A stretch of 38,382 nt of DNA from an uncultured Oscillospiraceae bacterium (GCA_900548085.1 URJF01000002.1:1-38382), one strand, 5' to 3'. Numbered from the stretch's first letter, positions 6,242 to 16,252 are shown. The notes: generated by a model from the letters alone, not told the origin. Numbers and translations: made by a program.

Positions 6242-8743
6242 TTATGCTTTACCATATGCAGCTGCTGCATTACCATACTTAAGCATTGCCATATAAAGTG
6301 CCTTATCTGCAGAGCCAGCTGATGGATAAGCTTGCTGTACATATGATTCTGCACTATATGTAGCTGTATCACTAACTGCTACGCCATTCTTCATAATAGT
6401 GGTACTGAATGTAGTAGACATATTGTTAGCTCTAAGTTCTGTAAAGTAGAACTGGTATTTTGCTTCCTCACCATATGTTGAGGTAGTTCCTGTAGAAACA
6501 TACTGGAAGCATTCAGGATTATCCTTAATATTATACTCATAAGTAGATCCGTTAATAGTTACCTTAATAGAGATGTCATTTATATTAAGACTTGCGGTCT
6601 TAAGACTAAATGTCATTCTAGGAGTAACAGCATCGCCCAGTCTAAGAGCACCGGAATTCCATCTTGCTGTAGGATTATCAATTTTAACTGCATGGTAATT
6701 CTTAACAGTTGTAAATGACTTAATATCAGGAGAAGCCCATGCCTTTTGAACATCAGTAAGTTCTGCATTAGCAAGATTGTCAGTCTTGTAATTAGACTTA
6801 ATCTGTGCTGCAGCACCATAGTTCAGAAGGTCAACAAGCAGAGTTCTAAATGCTTTGTCCTTAGCAGTAGTTGCGTTAAGATATTTCGAATTATTTACCA
6901 TCTGTTTGCAATAGGTGAATATTGTTCTTGAATATGTTGGACCCCATACTTCAACACCATCAACTGTTGCATATACTACAGCATCAATATCATCCTTCAT
7001 TGCCTGAGGTGAAATTCCACTAAATGCATAAATGTTGTTAGAAGAATCTGTTGATGTCGGTTCAGTATATTCTTCAGAACTACTTCCTCTTACAATCTTA
7101 ACCTTAACATCCTTAAATGATGCTACTGCAGTCTTCTTAACCTTGAAGTTCATAGTAAGTGATGCATCAAGAACTAATGAGTATGATGAAGGTCTCAAGT
7201 TTGCAGTGCCGGTAGCAGTCTTAGTTTCTGTTTCGCCACATACTGAGCACTTTCTGGTCATTGTACCATCTTGGTAATCAGTTGACTTATTGTAAACAGC
7301 GTCGCCGTTGTACTTCCATTCGCCGAACTTATGTTCGAGTTTAGGAATTTCAACAGTAGTTGTGCTGATAACCTTGCCACAGTCATTACATGTTACTGTA
7401 ACAGTCTTAGAACCTGCTTCCTTACAGGTAGCTTCCTTAGTTACCTTTTCGGTAGTAGTAGTGTTCTTGTGCTCGCACTCAGTCTTTGGAATAACCTCAG
7501 TCTTAGTGTGCTTACATACTGTGCAAGTATAAGTCTTTTCGCCCTCTGTAGTAGAGGTAGCAGGCTTAGTAACTACACCCTCGTCCCAAGTGTGGGCAGC
7601 CTTAGTCTCAACAGCTGTGTAAGTAGCATCTGCTGTAGCCTTTGCTGATGGAGTAGTGTCCCAAGCATATGAGTAGTGATAATCAACGTCAGCATCCTTA
7701 GTAGGAAGTGCAGGGATTGTCACTGTAGCGCCGTCTTCGTATTCCTTAGAAGAAATTACAGAACCGTCAGCACCCTTAAATACAATCTTGTATGTAGTTG
7801 ATGATGCGTTATTTGAATTCTTCTTGTTGAATGTGAGAAGAGTTGAGCCATTAGATTCTGCGCTGGTTGCATAAGTTGTGTAATCAGCAACAGTAGTTCC
7901 GTCTGTTTCATCAGCGATATAGAAACCACCGGTGTAAGCAGGGAGCTTAGAGTTATCTGAATCATAGATAGAGAACTCGATTGGTCCTTCTTCTACGACC
8001 TTAAAGATAAATGTTGCAACAGGAACTTGTTTTACATAATCGTAACCAACATCGCCTGTTTCCGGATTTACGAGCTTTTCGCCGTTTGAGCTACCTGAGG
8101 AAACATCTACACCTGTAGAGCCATCAGTAGCAGCAGCTTCTGCCATAATGTAATGATCTGTTGTGTTAATGTAGGAAAGATCGCCTACATTGCCGCCGTT
8201 AATTCCAGAGTAAACTTTGGAAGCGGAAGCGTATGAATAAGGTTTAGCAGCAGCAGCATATGCTGTCATATCAGCTGTAACATCGCTGAGACCAACGAGT
8301 TCAGTGCTACCGCTGTTACTATAGATACCTGCAGGCTCTATGTTTTCGCTATATTTGATAGCCATAGAGAAAGCAGCAAGTTTGCTAATATTATCCAGAC
8401 GAACTGTAGCTGTGAAGTAGTCACCTACTACGAGAGTGTGATCCTCGCTTGCAACTGCAGCACCACTATCGGCAACACCGTTAGTTTTGTCGGCATGCAG
8501 AGTGAGGGTACCGTCTGAATAGTCAAGAGCAGGTCCATACAATGCTGAATATTGTAATTCTGATGAGTCAAATGTAGTGTTGAAGTAATCTCCACTAACA
8601 TCAGGATCAGATACTGTACCGAACTGCATCTGTACATCCGGCTTATATTCACCGGTTGCAGCAAGTGCAGTAAATGGCAACGACGCAACAATCATCAGCA
8701 CTGATAAGATAACTGCTATTGATCTTTTAAATGATTTTTTCAT
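6242..8743 (-). CDS. Secreted 833-aa multidomain surface protein (cohesin-like, B-repeat-like, CxxC repeats)
   Basis: A signal peptide (basic start, hydrophobic core, cleavage likely near TALAA, residue 29) marks export. Residues about 100-290 contain GDYFTATVRLDNISKLAAF, which resembles the opening strands of cohesin-type beta-sandwiches. Residues about 318-385 (YKIVFKGADGSVISSKEY, then YSYAWDTTPS) look like an InlB-type B-repeat. Residues about 387-525 carry CxxC pairs (CTVCKH, CNDCGK, CSVCGE) with HTWDEG and HKFGEW linkers, a pattern common in Firmicute surface proteins. The last 300 residues are a further unrecognised domain ending LKYGNAAAAYGKA. I see neither an LPXTG motif nor a dockerin. 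ATG 8743 follows GGAGG by ten bases. It starts 19 bases after the 355-aa dockerin gene, so the two are co-transcribed. A polysaccharide- or cell-binding role is inferred. Confidence 0.75.
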   Translation of the reverse strand: MKKSFKRSIAVILSVLMIVASLPFTALAATGEYKPDVQMQFGTVSDPDVSGDYFNTTFDSSELQYSALYGPALDYSDGTLTLHADKTNGVADSGAAVASEDHTLVVGDYFTATVRLDNISKLAAFSMAIKYSENIEPAGIYSNSGSTELVGLSDVTADMTAYAAAAKPYSYASASKVYSGINGGNVGDLSYINTTDHYIMAEAAATDGSTGVDVSSGSSNGEKLVNPETGDVGYDYVKQVPVATFIFKVVEEGPIEFSIYDSDNSKLPAYTGGFYIADETDGTTVADYTTYATSAESNGSTLLTFNKKNSNNASSTTYKIVFKGADGSVISSKEYEDGATVTIPALPTKDADVDYHYSYAWDTTPSAKATADATYTAVETKAAHTWDEGVVTKPATSTTEGEKTYTCTVCKHTKTEVIPKTECEHKNTTTTEKVTKEATCKEAGSKTVTVTCNDCGKVISTTTVEIPKLEHKFGEWKYNGDAVYNKSTDYQDGTMTRKCSVCGETETKTATGTANLRPSSYSLVLDASLTMNFKVKKTAVASFKDVKVKIVRGSSSEEYTEPTSTDSSNNIYAFSGISPQAMKDDIDAVVYATVDGVEVWGPTYSRTIFTYCKQMVNNSKYLNATTAKDKAFRTLLVDLLNYGAAAQIKSNYKTDNLANAELTDVQKAWASPDIKSFTTVKNYHAVKIDNPTARWNSGALRLGDAVTPRMTFSLKTASLNINDISIKVTINGSTYEYNIKDNPECFQYVSTGTTSTYGEEAKYQFYFTELRANNMSTTFSTTIMKNGVAVSDTATYSAESYVQQAYPSAGSADKALYMAMLKYGNAAAAYGKA

Positions 8744-8762
8744 TTAAAGTATTCCTCCACAA

Positions 8763-9830
8763 TTATTTTAATGAAACACTTGTGTATTGGACAGATTGGT
8801 TAAGATATTGTTTCAGCAGAGCTAAGTCTTTATCATCGACTGTGCCGTCTCTGTTGACATCGGCTGAGGCATCATTTTTGCTCTGCAATCTACTGAAAAG
8901 AAATACATCAGTAATATTTATGCAGCCATCTCTGTTATAATCACAAGAGATTATGCCTAAATTGTCGACTGTAATAGTATCATAGTCTGCAGCATCTGCG
9001 CTAACAACAAGTGTAGCCTTACGAGCCGCTGTTGTGTCGGAAGTGATAGTAATGTTATACTCGCCCGGTGCAAGACCTCTGAGTGTATAAGTGCCGTCGG
9101 AATCTGTGACTGCCGAAATCTCAGTACCGTCTACAGAAACCTCTGCGCTGTCATATCCCTTTTCGGTAGCCGAGCCTGTGAGGTCGCCGGCAACAGAAAT
9201 CTTGCCTTTGACATCAAATTCGGTAGGCTGAACATACGGGGAAAGATCAGCTGTCATTGCGTAAGTTTTTCCGGTAGGATACTCGATAGAAGTATCGAGG
9301 ACATAGCAGTCATAATATCCGTCGCCGTAGTCCGCAGTGATAAAGGTCTTTTTGGGTTCTTTAGAGAGAGACACCATATCGGAAAAATCGCCGTCAGCCG
9401 ATACATTTATCTTATAGCTGAAGAATACCGTACCGTCGGAATCAACCGTAGTTGTGCCGTCGTTCTCTGATATAAGGAAAGCAGTGAAGTTTCCGTCTGA
9501 AACTTCTTCGCCGCCGAGTTTAAAATTACTGTTATATGACAGCCAAGTCATACTGCTGATCTTGGATGTGTCATATGTGCCGGTTATCTGAAAGATAGCT
9601 ATATCTTTCATTCCACTGACAGTGAAATCAACTGTGTATGAGCCAACCTTTAGGTGGTCGCCCGAAGCAGTCTTGCCTGTCGAATCTCTGAAAGCACAGG
9701 AGATAACCGGTGATTCACTACCGAGAGTACCACTCGCAGCAGCTGCATTCACGGGGAATGCAAGTAAAGCGATTATCAGTAATGTAAGAACCATAGAAGA
9801 ACTTACAAAGCTATGTAATTTTTGTTTCAT
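8763..9830 (-). CDS. Secreted dockerin protein (cohesin-like + Ig-like X-module + type I dockerin)
   Basis: A 355-aa exported protein. ATG 9830 follows TGGAGGAATT; earlier in-frame codons lie in the leader and include a 14-bp hairpin, so they are rejected. After a signal peptide (to about residue 30, VNAAAASG) comes a beta-rich domain with DFTVSGMKDIAIFQITGTYD, similar to cohesin-like folds. Next is a carboxypeptidase-regulatory-like Ig domain (GKISVAGDL to GEYNITITSD). The C-terminus is a two-repeat dockerin: calcium loop DYNRDGCINITD, then DVNRDGTVDDKD, ending in LLKQYL and a short tail. Dockerins bind cohesins to build cellulosome- or amylosome-like complexes on the cell surface. No catalytic domain is present, so a binding or structural role is likely. 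It has its own promoter overlapping the end of the 2037-aa gene. Confidence 0.88.
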   Translation of the reverse strand: MKQKLHSFVSSSMVLTLLIIALLAFPVNAAAASGTLGSESPVISCAFRDSTGKTASGDHLKVGSYTVDFTVSGMKDIAIFQITGTYDTSKISSMTWLSYNSNFKLGGEEVSDGNFTAFLISENDGTTTVDSDGTVFFSYKINVSADGDFSDMVSLSKEPKKTFITADYGDGYYDCYVLDTSIEYPTGKTYAMTADLSPYVQPTEFDVKGKISVAGDLTGSATEKGYDSAEVSVDGTEISAVTDSDGTYTLRGLAPGEYNITITSDTTAARKATLVVSADAADYDTITVDNLGIISCDYNRDGCINITDVFLFSRLQSKNDASADVNRDGTVDDKDLALLKQYLNQSVQYTSVSLK

Positions 9831-9854
9831 AATTCCTCCACAGTATCTTGGTAT

Positions 9855-9886
9855 GGATACGCCGCAGATAGCTCCGCAGCGTATCC
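9855..9886 (-). promoter_or_regulatory. Long leader hairpin before the 355-aa dockerin gene
   Basis: GGATACGC and its exact complement (9855-9862 and 9879-9886) close a stem that continues for six more pairs (two of them G-U) around a four-base loop. It lies between the predicted start point and the ribosome site. No T run follows, so it is not a standard terminator; RNA stability or translation control is possible. Confidence 0.7.
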
Positions 9887-9930
9887 GTTGGATAACTAAA
9901 TATACATAATATGTTTCAAACTGTAAACAC

Positions 9931-9959
9931 ATTATATCACTTAGTGGAAAATCAGTCAA
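9931..9959 (-). promoter_or_regulatory. Sigma-A promoter of the dockerin-peptide-ATP-grasp transcript
   Basis: On the minus strand TTGACT (9959-9954), 17 bases, TATAAT (9936-9931). The -35 box overlaps the last codons of the 2037-aa gene. A weaker alternative, TTTACA-17-TATATT (9927-9899), lies just downstream. Confidence 0.75.
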
Positions 9960-12900
9960 GTGAAAATGCGCTGTAATTTACGACATTTTCTGCGTTAGAT
10001 CTGAGGATTGCGCCATCTTTAGCATCAATCTTGCCGTCGCCGTTAAGATCCTTATAAGAATCTCTAATCTTACCTGTTACAGAGAACAGAAGAGCATCGG
10101 TTGCGTTTACAGCACCGTCTTCGTTATAGTCAGTAACGATAAGGCCGATGTTGACATTGCTAATTTCTTTAAGTACACCGGAAAGTGTAACTGTTCTTGC
10201 AATACCGTTTGTAGCAGTAACAGTGATTTCTGTTGTGCCAACAGGGATATTAGCAGTGAAGTTGCCTACGGAATCAGTTCTTGCAACAGTCTTGCCTGCT
10301 ACCTGAATTCTTGCGCCTGCAACGCCTGCTTTAGAAGCAGTACCCTTATTGTCGGTGGATACGGTAACCTTACCGGTTACTACGATATCGGTAGAAACCT
10401 GAGGCTCTGCCAAGTTGTTTGTAGCAATCATAAGGTTCTTTCTGTAAGTGTAAGTATCAGAAATCTTATCTGTCTCACCCTTAGCAGAAGTGATAGCTTT
10501 CTTAAGTGCATCAGTGAATGCTGACCATGTAGCATCTGAGTAAACTGTCTTGCCCTTATTAACGAGCTGACCGGTTGAATCGAATGCACCGAATGGAGCA
10601 GCTGCATTAGCAGTACCGTAAACATTATCGTTCTTAATTGAAAGAGCGGTATAATCAAGACCGGTTGAGTACTTAATTTCTTCAAAGAGCTTCTTGCCGA
10701 TGAATCCACGAGACTCAACTCTTGTCTTATAGATATCGTAGAGACGCTTAGCCTCTTTGATTTCTACAGAAGGTGTTTCGGTTGTGTAATCATAGTGATC
10801 AACAACTTCCTTACCTGTCACTTCATCAGTTACATAAACAGGAGTAGCTGTGATGAGCTTTTCTGCCTTCTTAGCAATCTGAACTTTCTTTTCGTAAGTG
10901 TCAACAACATAGTCAACATTTACTTCGCCCTTACGGTCTTCCGATACGCCTTCACCGATAAGTGAAGCGATAGAGCTATCAACATTTCCCTTAGTATGCT
11001 CAACATAGTAGTCGAGGAGATCTTCGTACTTCTGATAGCTACCACGGTAATCTGTCTTGCCGTCGTAAGGCTTAATCTGTGTGGTGATAATCGGAACCTT
11101 AACAATCCAATCGTCATTAACAGTTACGGACTCATTGTTTGCATTGAAGTAATTATAGGTTACTTGCTTGTAAAGAGGAGCCTTTTCGCTGTTAGTGTCT
11201 TGTGTCTTAGTCTCGGCACGATATGGGAATGACATTGAGCCTTCCTTAATCATAGTCCACTCAGTTGTGTATTTTGGAGTGTTGGCAACATATACAGTGC
11301 CATTCTTCGCTACGAGAGGTGTGCCTACAGCATCCTTGCCGCTGCCTACAGAGGTAACATTCTTTGTGCCGTAAACAGGAATTGTGCATTCCTCGTTAGC
11401 ATACCAATAACCATTCTTCTCGTAACCCTTGAAGTTCTTAGGAAGAGCCTCAGTAGAAGCGAGTGGTGCGTATGCTTCATCACCGTATGTGCCGGTGGTC
11501 TCGATTGTCTTAGCAACCGACTCTGTTGTAGAAGCGAGTGCAGGAGCATTCTTTTCTGTTACAGGAGTACCCATACCAACTACAGCGTCGGTGAATGCGC
11601 CTTGGAGTGCGTCATAAGTTACTGAGTAACCGTTGGCAGCATCCCAGTCCTTGAAGTCTGTCTTGTCGTAAGCAGACATCTCTTTCAAGTAGCCGTTGTA
11701 CTTAGTCTCAAGTGAAGTTTTACCTGAGTTGTTGGAAATGATGATATGAGTCTTACCAAGTGCACCAACTTTGCCGTTAGCATAAGTACCGAGGTTCATA
11801 TCAAATTCCTGAGGATCCAGTTTAAGATTTGCATTTGTACTTCTGATCCACTTTACATACTGTGAAGAGTTGCTGATAGAAGTAGAACCGTAGAGTGAAA
11901 TACCGCTAATCTGTGTAGCAGGTGTTACATTTTTTACAAGGCTTGGGTCAACGAAAGCAGAAACAATCTTGTTACCGTCTCTGATTACACCCTTAACATC
12001 GCCAAAAGATACAGCGTCTACAAGGGACTCATAGATATGAGATCTTGTTGTGTACTCAGGAAGAATGTCGTTTCCGTCAGCATCCTGCTTTGTTCTGTCC
12101 TTAACCATCTTATCGATTTCGGCATCGGTATAACCGTTTTCACTGTTTGTATCCCATTCGCTGCCAGCGAACTTAATATCGCTTGTATCGATATTAACAA
12201 GATTAAGGTCATTATCAAGAGTTGCATAAGCGAAAGATGTCTCCTCGCCTGAAGCAACCTTTGCATCTGTGAAGATGTAGTTGCCGGCATCATCTGTAGC
12301 AAGTGCGTCGCCGTTCTCATTTACCTCAGGTACAGAATATGTTGTGCCTGCTGATGGATATGAGAACATAGCATCATAGCCGGAACCACCAACGAGCTGG
12401 ATACCCTTTTCGTTGATGTCTGATGTGTTGTTATTAGGAATAATGAAGTTATTATACCACATAACAGTTGTGTTGTTGGCGTTAGCTGCTGAACCTGTAG
12501 CATATGAGCCGGGGCCGGATGTATTACCCTTAACGCCGTTCATGTTGTTGCCGAACAATGTATCTGCCCAACCCTTTTCAGGTGACAGGTACATATATGC
12601 TGTAGCAGAAAGGCCTGTGTACAAGCAGTCGCCCTGTGCCGGCGCTGAAGGAGAACCTGTTGACTCAAATACATCATAAGTAGCTGTAATTGTAAGGTTC
12701 TTAACCTCATTAGGATATGTACCGGAAATACCGATTTCATAGCTTGATTCCGGAGCAACTACAACATCTTTAGAGTTCTGAACTGTAATTGTTGCAGGTG
12801 ATGAACCTGTCTGGTCAAGACAAGATACGTTTCTGATTACTACATAGTATCTCTTGTCTTGCTTAATCTTACCATTTTCTTTATAGAATCTGTTAAGACC

Positions 12901-15900
12901 TTCTGAATTGTTCTTGAAGATCAAGCCTGCGCCGTTGATTGTATCGCCGCCTGTTACACCTGATGCAGATGTAACCTTAGCAGTAAGTGTTGCAGGGTTG
13001 AACTGCTGCTCACCAAGCTGAGGAACAAATGAAGGAATGAAGCTGTTTACAGCCTGAACTGCGAACATTGCGCCCTTCCAGCAACCCTTAGAGCCTTCCA
13101 ATGTGCTCTTATTGCTCTTGAAGTTGTTGTTTGTTTCGCTGTAAGCGAAGAACTCATAAAGGTTCTCAATGAACAAGCCAAGAACGCCGTTGCCCTTATT
13201 TGTTGTGTAGCTGTACTCAGCAATAATAGACTTCTGAAGGAATGAATCAAACGGGCTAGCCGATTGAGCTTCAGTCATCTTGTTGAGTGGGTTAGCAGCC
13301 TTATAGCTTTCGGATGAGTCATAGGAAGCAGTGTAAGGAACAATCTGCTTGTATGCCTGACCGGAATATCTTGCGCCCAAAAGGTTGTTGATCAATGAAG
13401 CAAGAACATCATCGTAAACAAGAACGTCGATGCCCTTATTTCTGATAGGCTGTGCTGTGAAGATAGTCAAAATCTGCTCAAGGATATTTGTAACACCCTT
13501 GTTAGGACCGATATCAAGCATACCCATGATAGTCTTGTTATAGATAAGGTCGTATGAGTTGAACTCAGCGGCCTTAGATACTGTACCGTACTGGAGAGTA
13601 CCAAAAATAGGAAGAAGATTGTTTGCTATTGCATCAATATTCTGCCAAATTGTGTTACTTCTTGTAACAAGGCACTTACCGTTTGAATCAACTGCACCGA
13701 GGATAGAAGCAGCGCTCTTACCCATTGTGGAGCCACCGGTTGAAGAATCGGAACCGTATGTGTCTGCACCTGCATAGTAACAAACTACCGAGTTGAGAAT
13801 ATCAAATATAGTATTTGTATCTGTAGTAACATCGGTGTCATATACATTCCAAACCTTGTTGTCCTTGCCACGAACAGGAACGATTGAGTTAAGCAGATAG
13901 CCTACTGCATCACGAGCCATAGGAAGAATAGCATCATCAAACAATGTGTATTTTCCGTCGCCGTTGATATCAATAGTACCTGCTACGAGCTTGCCGTTCT
14001 TAACCTGTACGAGCTGTGAGTAATCCTTTTCAGGAAGTACATATGAGAGGTATTCCTCAAGTGCTACATAAGCAACACCCTCAGCGTCTACACACTCATC
14101 CCACTTTTCGTCGTGAATCTGCTCTGTATCAGGGATATTCTGGATACAAGCAATAAGGAGAGGAACCATAGCCTCTTCAAGATTCTCTTCGGAAAGGTTG
14201 CCTGCTTTAGTCTTAATATTGTTGTTCTTGTAGAAAGAACCAAGAATTGTTTCATCAGCACTGTTTGCTGTATACTCGATAACCTTAAGAGCATTAGAAA
14301 CGAGTGTTTCTGCAATTGTCTTATTGTTAGCTGCGATTGTAGCATCTGTGCTGGATGTAAACTTGCCAACAGTCTTTGTAAGCTCAGGATAAGCAAGAGG
14401 TGTAACCTTGCCGTTGCCTGCGTTAAGACCGATGTTGTTGCTCTGTGGGAACAAATCCTTTACGAGAGCTACGAGAGCATCATTCACAAGAGAAGCGAGG
14501 TCGCTGTACTTGCTGTATTCGTTGGCAAAGAACTCATCAATGTGAGTTGTGCCGGTCTGAAGAATATAAAGGTTGATAGGACCTGTCTGGATATTGAATG
14601 CCTTGTCTGCCAATGGGCTGTAACGAAGCTCGTTGAACAGAATCTTGGAATTGATATCACGCCAATTACCCTTTGTATTCTCAGGAATTGTTCTGTCATA
14701 GGTAAGGTTGTCCTTAACCATATCAATAAGTTCATCTGCTGAAGATGCGTCCATTGACTTGTACTCAGCTGCTGCCCAAGCATTTACATTTTCCATAGTG
14801 TAGTTGCTTGTCCAGTCATCCTCGTTCCACTTGCCCTCGGACTTCATCCAATAGTAGAATCTGTTATCATAGTTCTGAGTTGCAACATCCTTGTAGTTTA
14901 CATGGATGAGACCCAATGTAGGCTTGATAGCTGTCTTCCAAGCTAACTTGAGAGCTTCGTAACCGAATACGAGGAGCTTTGAGTTCTTGTTGATTTCGAG
15001 CTTTTCGTCGCCATACTGGAAGAGATATACATTACCGTCATCAGTATAATGAAGGTTCGGGTCGTAGCCGAGCTTTGTAGATGCTGTAGCAAAGTTGCTG
15101 CCGGATTTTTCCATCTCAGCAAGAATAGCTTTATATCTGTTCTTTGAGCTGTCGGTAGCTGCCTTAGCGTCTGTGCTGTACTTGCTGCCCGGATATGTAA
15201 TCTCTGCGTTGATCTGCTGGAGCAGTTTTGTGGAAAGCTGCTTGAAGAGCTGATCATCGATTACCCACTTGCCGTCGGAATTCTGGATGCTCTGCTGATA
15301 GTTAGCAATTTGAGTATCAGAATACCAACCTGAAGAGGTCAATATAAGATTAGATACAATATTATATACGAGATTGTTTTGATAGTTGTCCCAAAGGCCA
15401 AGAGGTGACTTGAGCAAATCGTAAACCTTTACGAAGTTGCCAACGATACCAAGATCAAGAGAGCCCTTGAGGAAGTTACCGATAACGTTCTTGCCGCTAT
15501 CGTCATTTGTATTCATGTACAAAAGTTTTGCAACAGATAAGATAATATCTTTCGCACTGTTAGTTGCACGATAACTCTGTCCACACTTTGAAATAACCTC
15601 TGTACCTGTTGATACAGGAGATTTAAGCTGACTAATAGCGCTGAGGTCAATGTTCTTAACGTCACCGCCGATAATACCTTTGTACTGATTAACGAGAGTG
15701 TATGCCTGCTGAATAATATTAAGGATACCGTCGACAGAGTCGAGATAACCGTCAATATTGATTTCAACGGTAGCGATCTTATAGTAAATCTTAAGATGGT
15801 CACCGGAAAGCATATCGCTGTTAAGACCCAATGAAAGAATCAGGTCATCAAGGTAAAGGTCAGCCCAGTCCAAAAGTGCTTCTGCTGTTTGGTCGTCTGT

Positions 15901-16065
15901 GGTCTCTGCCCACGCCATAAAGTTAGCTGCGAGGTTATCATCGTGATAGTCGTCGGAGCTGGCTGCGAAAGCAGTAACTGCGCCTGTGAAACAAGAGCAA
16001 GCCATAATGACTGCCAAAAACAACGCAATGAGTTTGCGTGCAAAAGTTTTAGATCTAGATTTCAC
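9952..16065 (-). CDS. Giant secreted dockerin protein (2037 aa)
   Basis: An exported protein with a clear signal peptide (ARKLIALFLAVIMACSCF to VTAFAA). I place the start at GTG 16065, because the GGAGG that would serve it is formed by the first codons of the earlier in-frame ATG (16083), which itself has no ribosome site; the next gene pair uses the same GGAGG-10-start spacing. Most of the chain is an unrecognised, mainly helical region rich in Asn, Asp and Ser. About residue 695 has a lone calcium-loop-like DINGDGKYTLFDD. The end has an Ig-like X-module (VTGKVTVSTDNKG to EITVTATNG) and a full dockerin with loops DYNEDGAVNATD and DLNGDGKIDAKD, last residues VNYSAFSLD. The X-dockerin end matches that of the 355-aa protein, so both may bind the same cohesin. 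No glycoside hydrolase motif was recognised. Confidence 0.82.
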   Translation of the reverse strand: MKSRSKTFARKLIALFLAVIMACSCFTGAVTAFAASSDDYHDDNLAANFMAWAETTDDQTAEALLDWADLYLDDLILSLGLNSDMLSGDHLKIYYKIATVEINIDGYLDSVDGILNIIQQAYTLVNQYKGIIGGDVKNIDLSAISQLKSPVSTGTEVISKCGQSYRATNSAKDIILSVAKLLYMNTNDDSGKNVIGNFLKGSLDLGIVGNFVKVYDLLKSPLGLWDNYQNNLVYNIVSNLILTSSGWYSDTQIANYQQSIQNSDGKWVIDDQLFKQLSTKLLQQINAEITYPGSKYSTDAKAATDSSKNRYKAILAEMEKSGSNFATASTKLGYDPNLHYTDDGNVYLFQYGDEKLEINKNSKLLVFGYEALKLAWKTAIKPTLGLIHVNYKDVATQNYDNRFYYWMKSEGKWNEDDWTSNYTMENVNAWAAAEYKSMDASSADELIDMVKDNLTYDRTIPENTKGNWRDINSKILFNELRYSPLADKAFNIQTGPINLYILQTGTTHIDEFFANEYSKYSDLASLVNDALVALVKDLFPQSNNIGLNAGNGKVTPLAYPELTKTVGKFTSSTDATIAANNKTIAETLVSNALKVIEYTANSADETILGSFYKNNNIKTKAGNLSEENLEEAMVPLLIACIQNIPDTEQIHDEKWDECVDAEGVAYVALEEYLSYVLPEKDYSQLVQVKNGKLVAGTIDINGDGKYTLFDDAILPMARDAVGYLLNSIVPVRGKDNKVWNVYDTDVTTDTNTIFDILNSVVCYYAGADTYGSDSSTGGSTMGKSAASILGAVDSNGKCLVTRSNTIWQNIDAIANNLLPIFGTLQYGTVSKAAEFNSYDLIYNKTIMGMLDIGPNKGVTNILEQILTIFTAQPIRNKGIDVLVYDDVLASLINNLLGARYSGQAYKQIVPYTASYDSSESYKAANPLNKMTEAQSASPFDSFLQKSIIAEYSYTTNKGNGVLGLFIENLYEFFAYSETNNNFKSNKSTLEGSKGCWKGAMFAVQAVNSFIPSFVPQLGEQQFNPATLTAKVTSASGVTGGDTINGAGLIFKNNSEGLNRFYKENGKIKQDKRYYVVIRNVSCLDQTGSSPATITVQNSKDVVVAPESSYEIGISGTYPNEVKNLTITATYDVFESTGSPSAPAQGDCLYTGLSATAYMYLSPEKGWADTLFGNNMNGVKGNTSGPGSYATGSAANANNTTVMWYNNFIIPNNNTSDINEKGIQLVGGSGYDAMFSYPSAGTTYSVPEVNENGDALATDDAGNYIFTDAKVASGEETSFAYATLDNDLNLVNIDTSDIKFAGSEWDTNSENGYTDAEIDKMVKDRTKQDADGNDILPEYTTRSHIYESLVDAVSFGDVKGVIRDGNKIVSAFVDPSLVKNVTPATQISGISLYGSTSISNSSQYVKWIRSTNANLKLDPQEFDMNLGTYANGKVGALGKTHIIISNNSGKTSLETKYNGYLKEMSAYDKTDFKDWDAANGYSVTYDALQGAFTDAVVGMGTPVTEKNAPALASTTESVAKTIETTGTYGDEAYAPLASTEALPKNFKGYEKNGYWYANEECTIPVYGTKNVTSVGSGKDAVGTPLVAKNGTVYVANTPKYTTEWTMIKEGSMSFPYRAETKTQDTNSEKAPLYKQVTYNYFNANNESVTVNDDWIVKVPIITTQIKPYDGKTDYRGSYQKYEDLLDYYVEHTKGNVDSSIASLIGEGVSEDRKGEVNVDYVVDTYEKKVQIAKKAEKLITATPVYVTDEVTGKEVVDHYDYTTETPSVEIKEAKRLYDIYKTRVESRGFIGKKLFEEIKYSTGLDYTALSIKNDNVYGTANAAAPFGAFDSTGQLVNKGKTVYSDATWSAFTDALKKAITSAKGETDKISDTYTYRKNLMIATNNLAEPQVSTDIVVTGKVTVSTDNKGTASKAGVAGARIQVAGKTVARTDSVGNFTANIPVGTTEITVTATNGIARTVTLSGVLKEISNVNIGLIVTDYNEDGAVNATDALLFSVTGKIRDSYKDLNGDGKIDAKDGAILRSNAENVVNYSAFSLD

Positions 16066-16223
16066 TTTTAAATTTTCCTCCATTTAAAAATACATACTGG
16101 ATTATGCCACTGTCTACGCCGTCTGTCGCAATCTCTGACCGACTGCAAATATTTCGCAGTAGAATGAAGGGCAACCGCCCAAACGGGTAAAATATGTCCA
16201 AGTAGCATATACCACGCAAATAT

Positions 16224-16252
16224 ATTAAAACATTGTTCATAAATAAAGTCAA
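16224..16252 (-). promoter_or_regulatory. Promoter of the 2037-aa dockerin gene
   Basis: Minus strand TTGACT (16252-16247), 17 bases, TTTAAT (16229-16224). This gives a leader of about 150 bases containing small hairpins such as GGGC-GGTT-GCCC (16175-16164 region) but no clear terminator. Confidence 0.6.
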
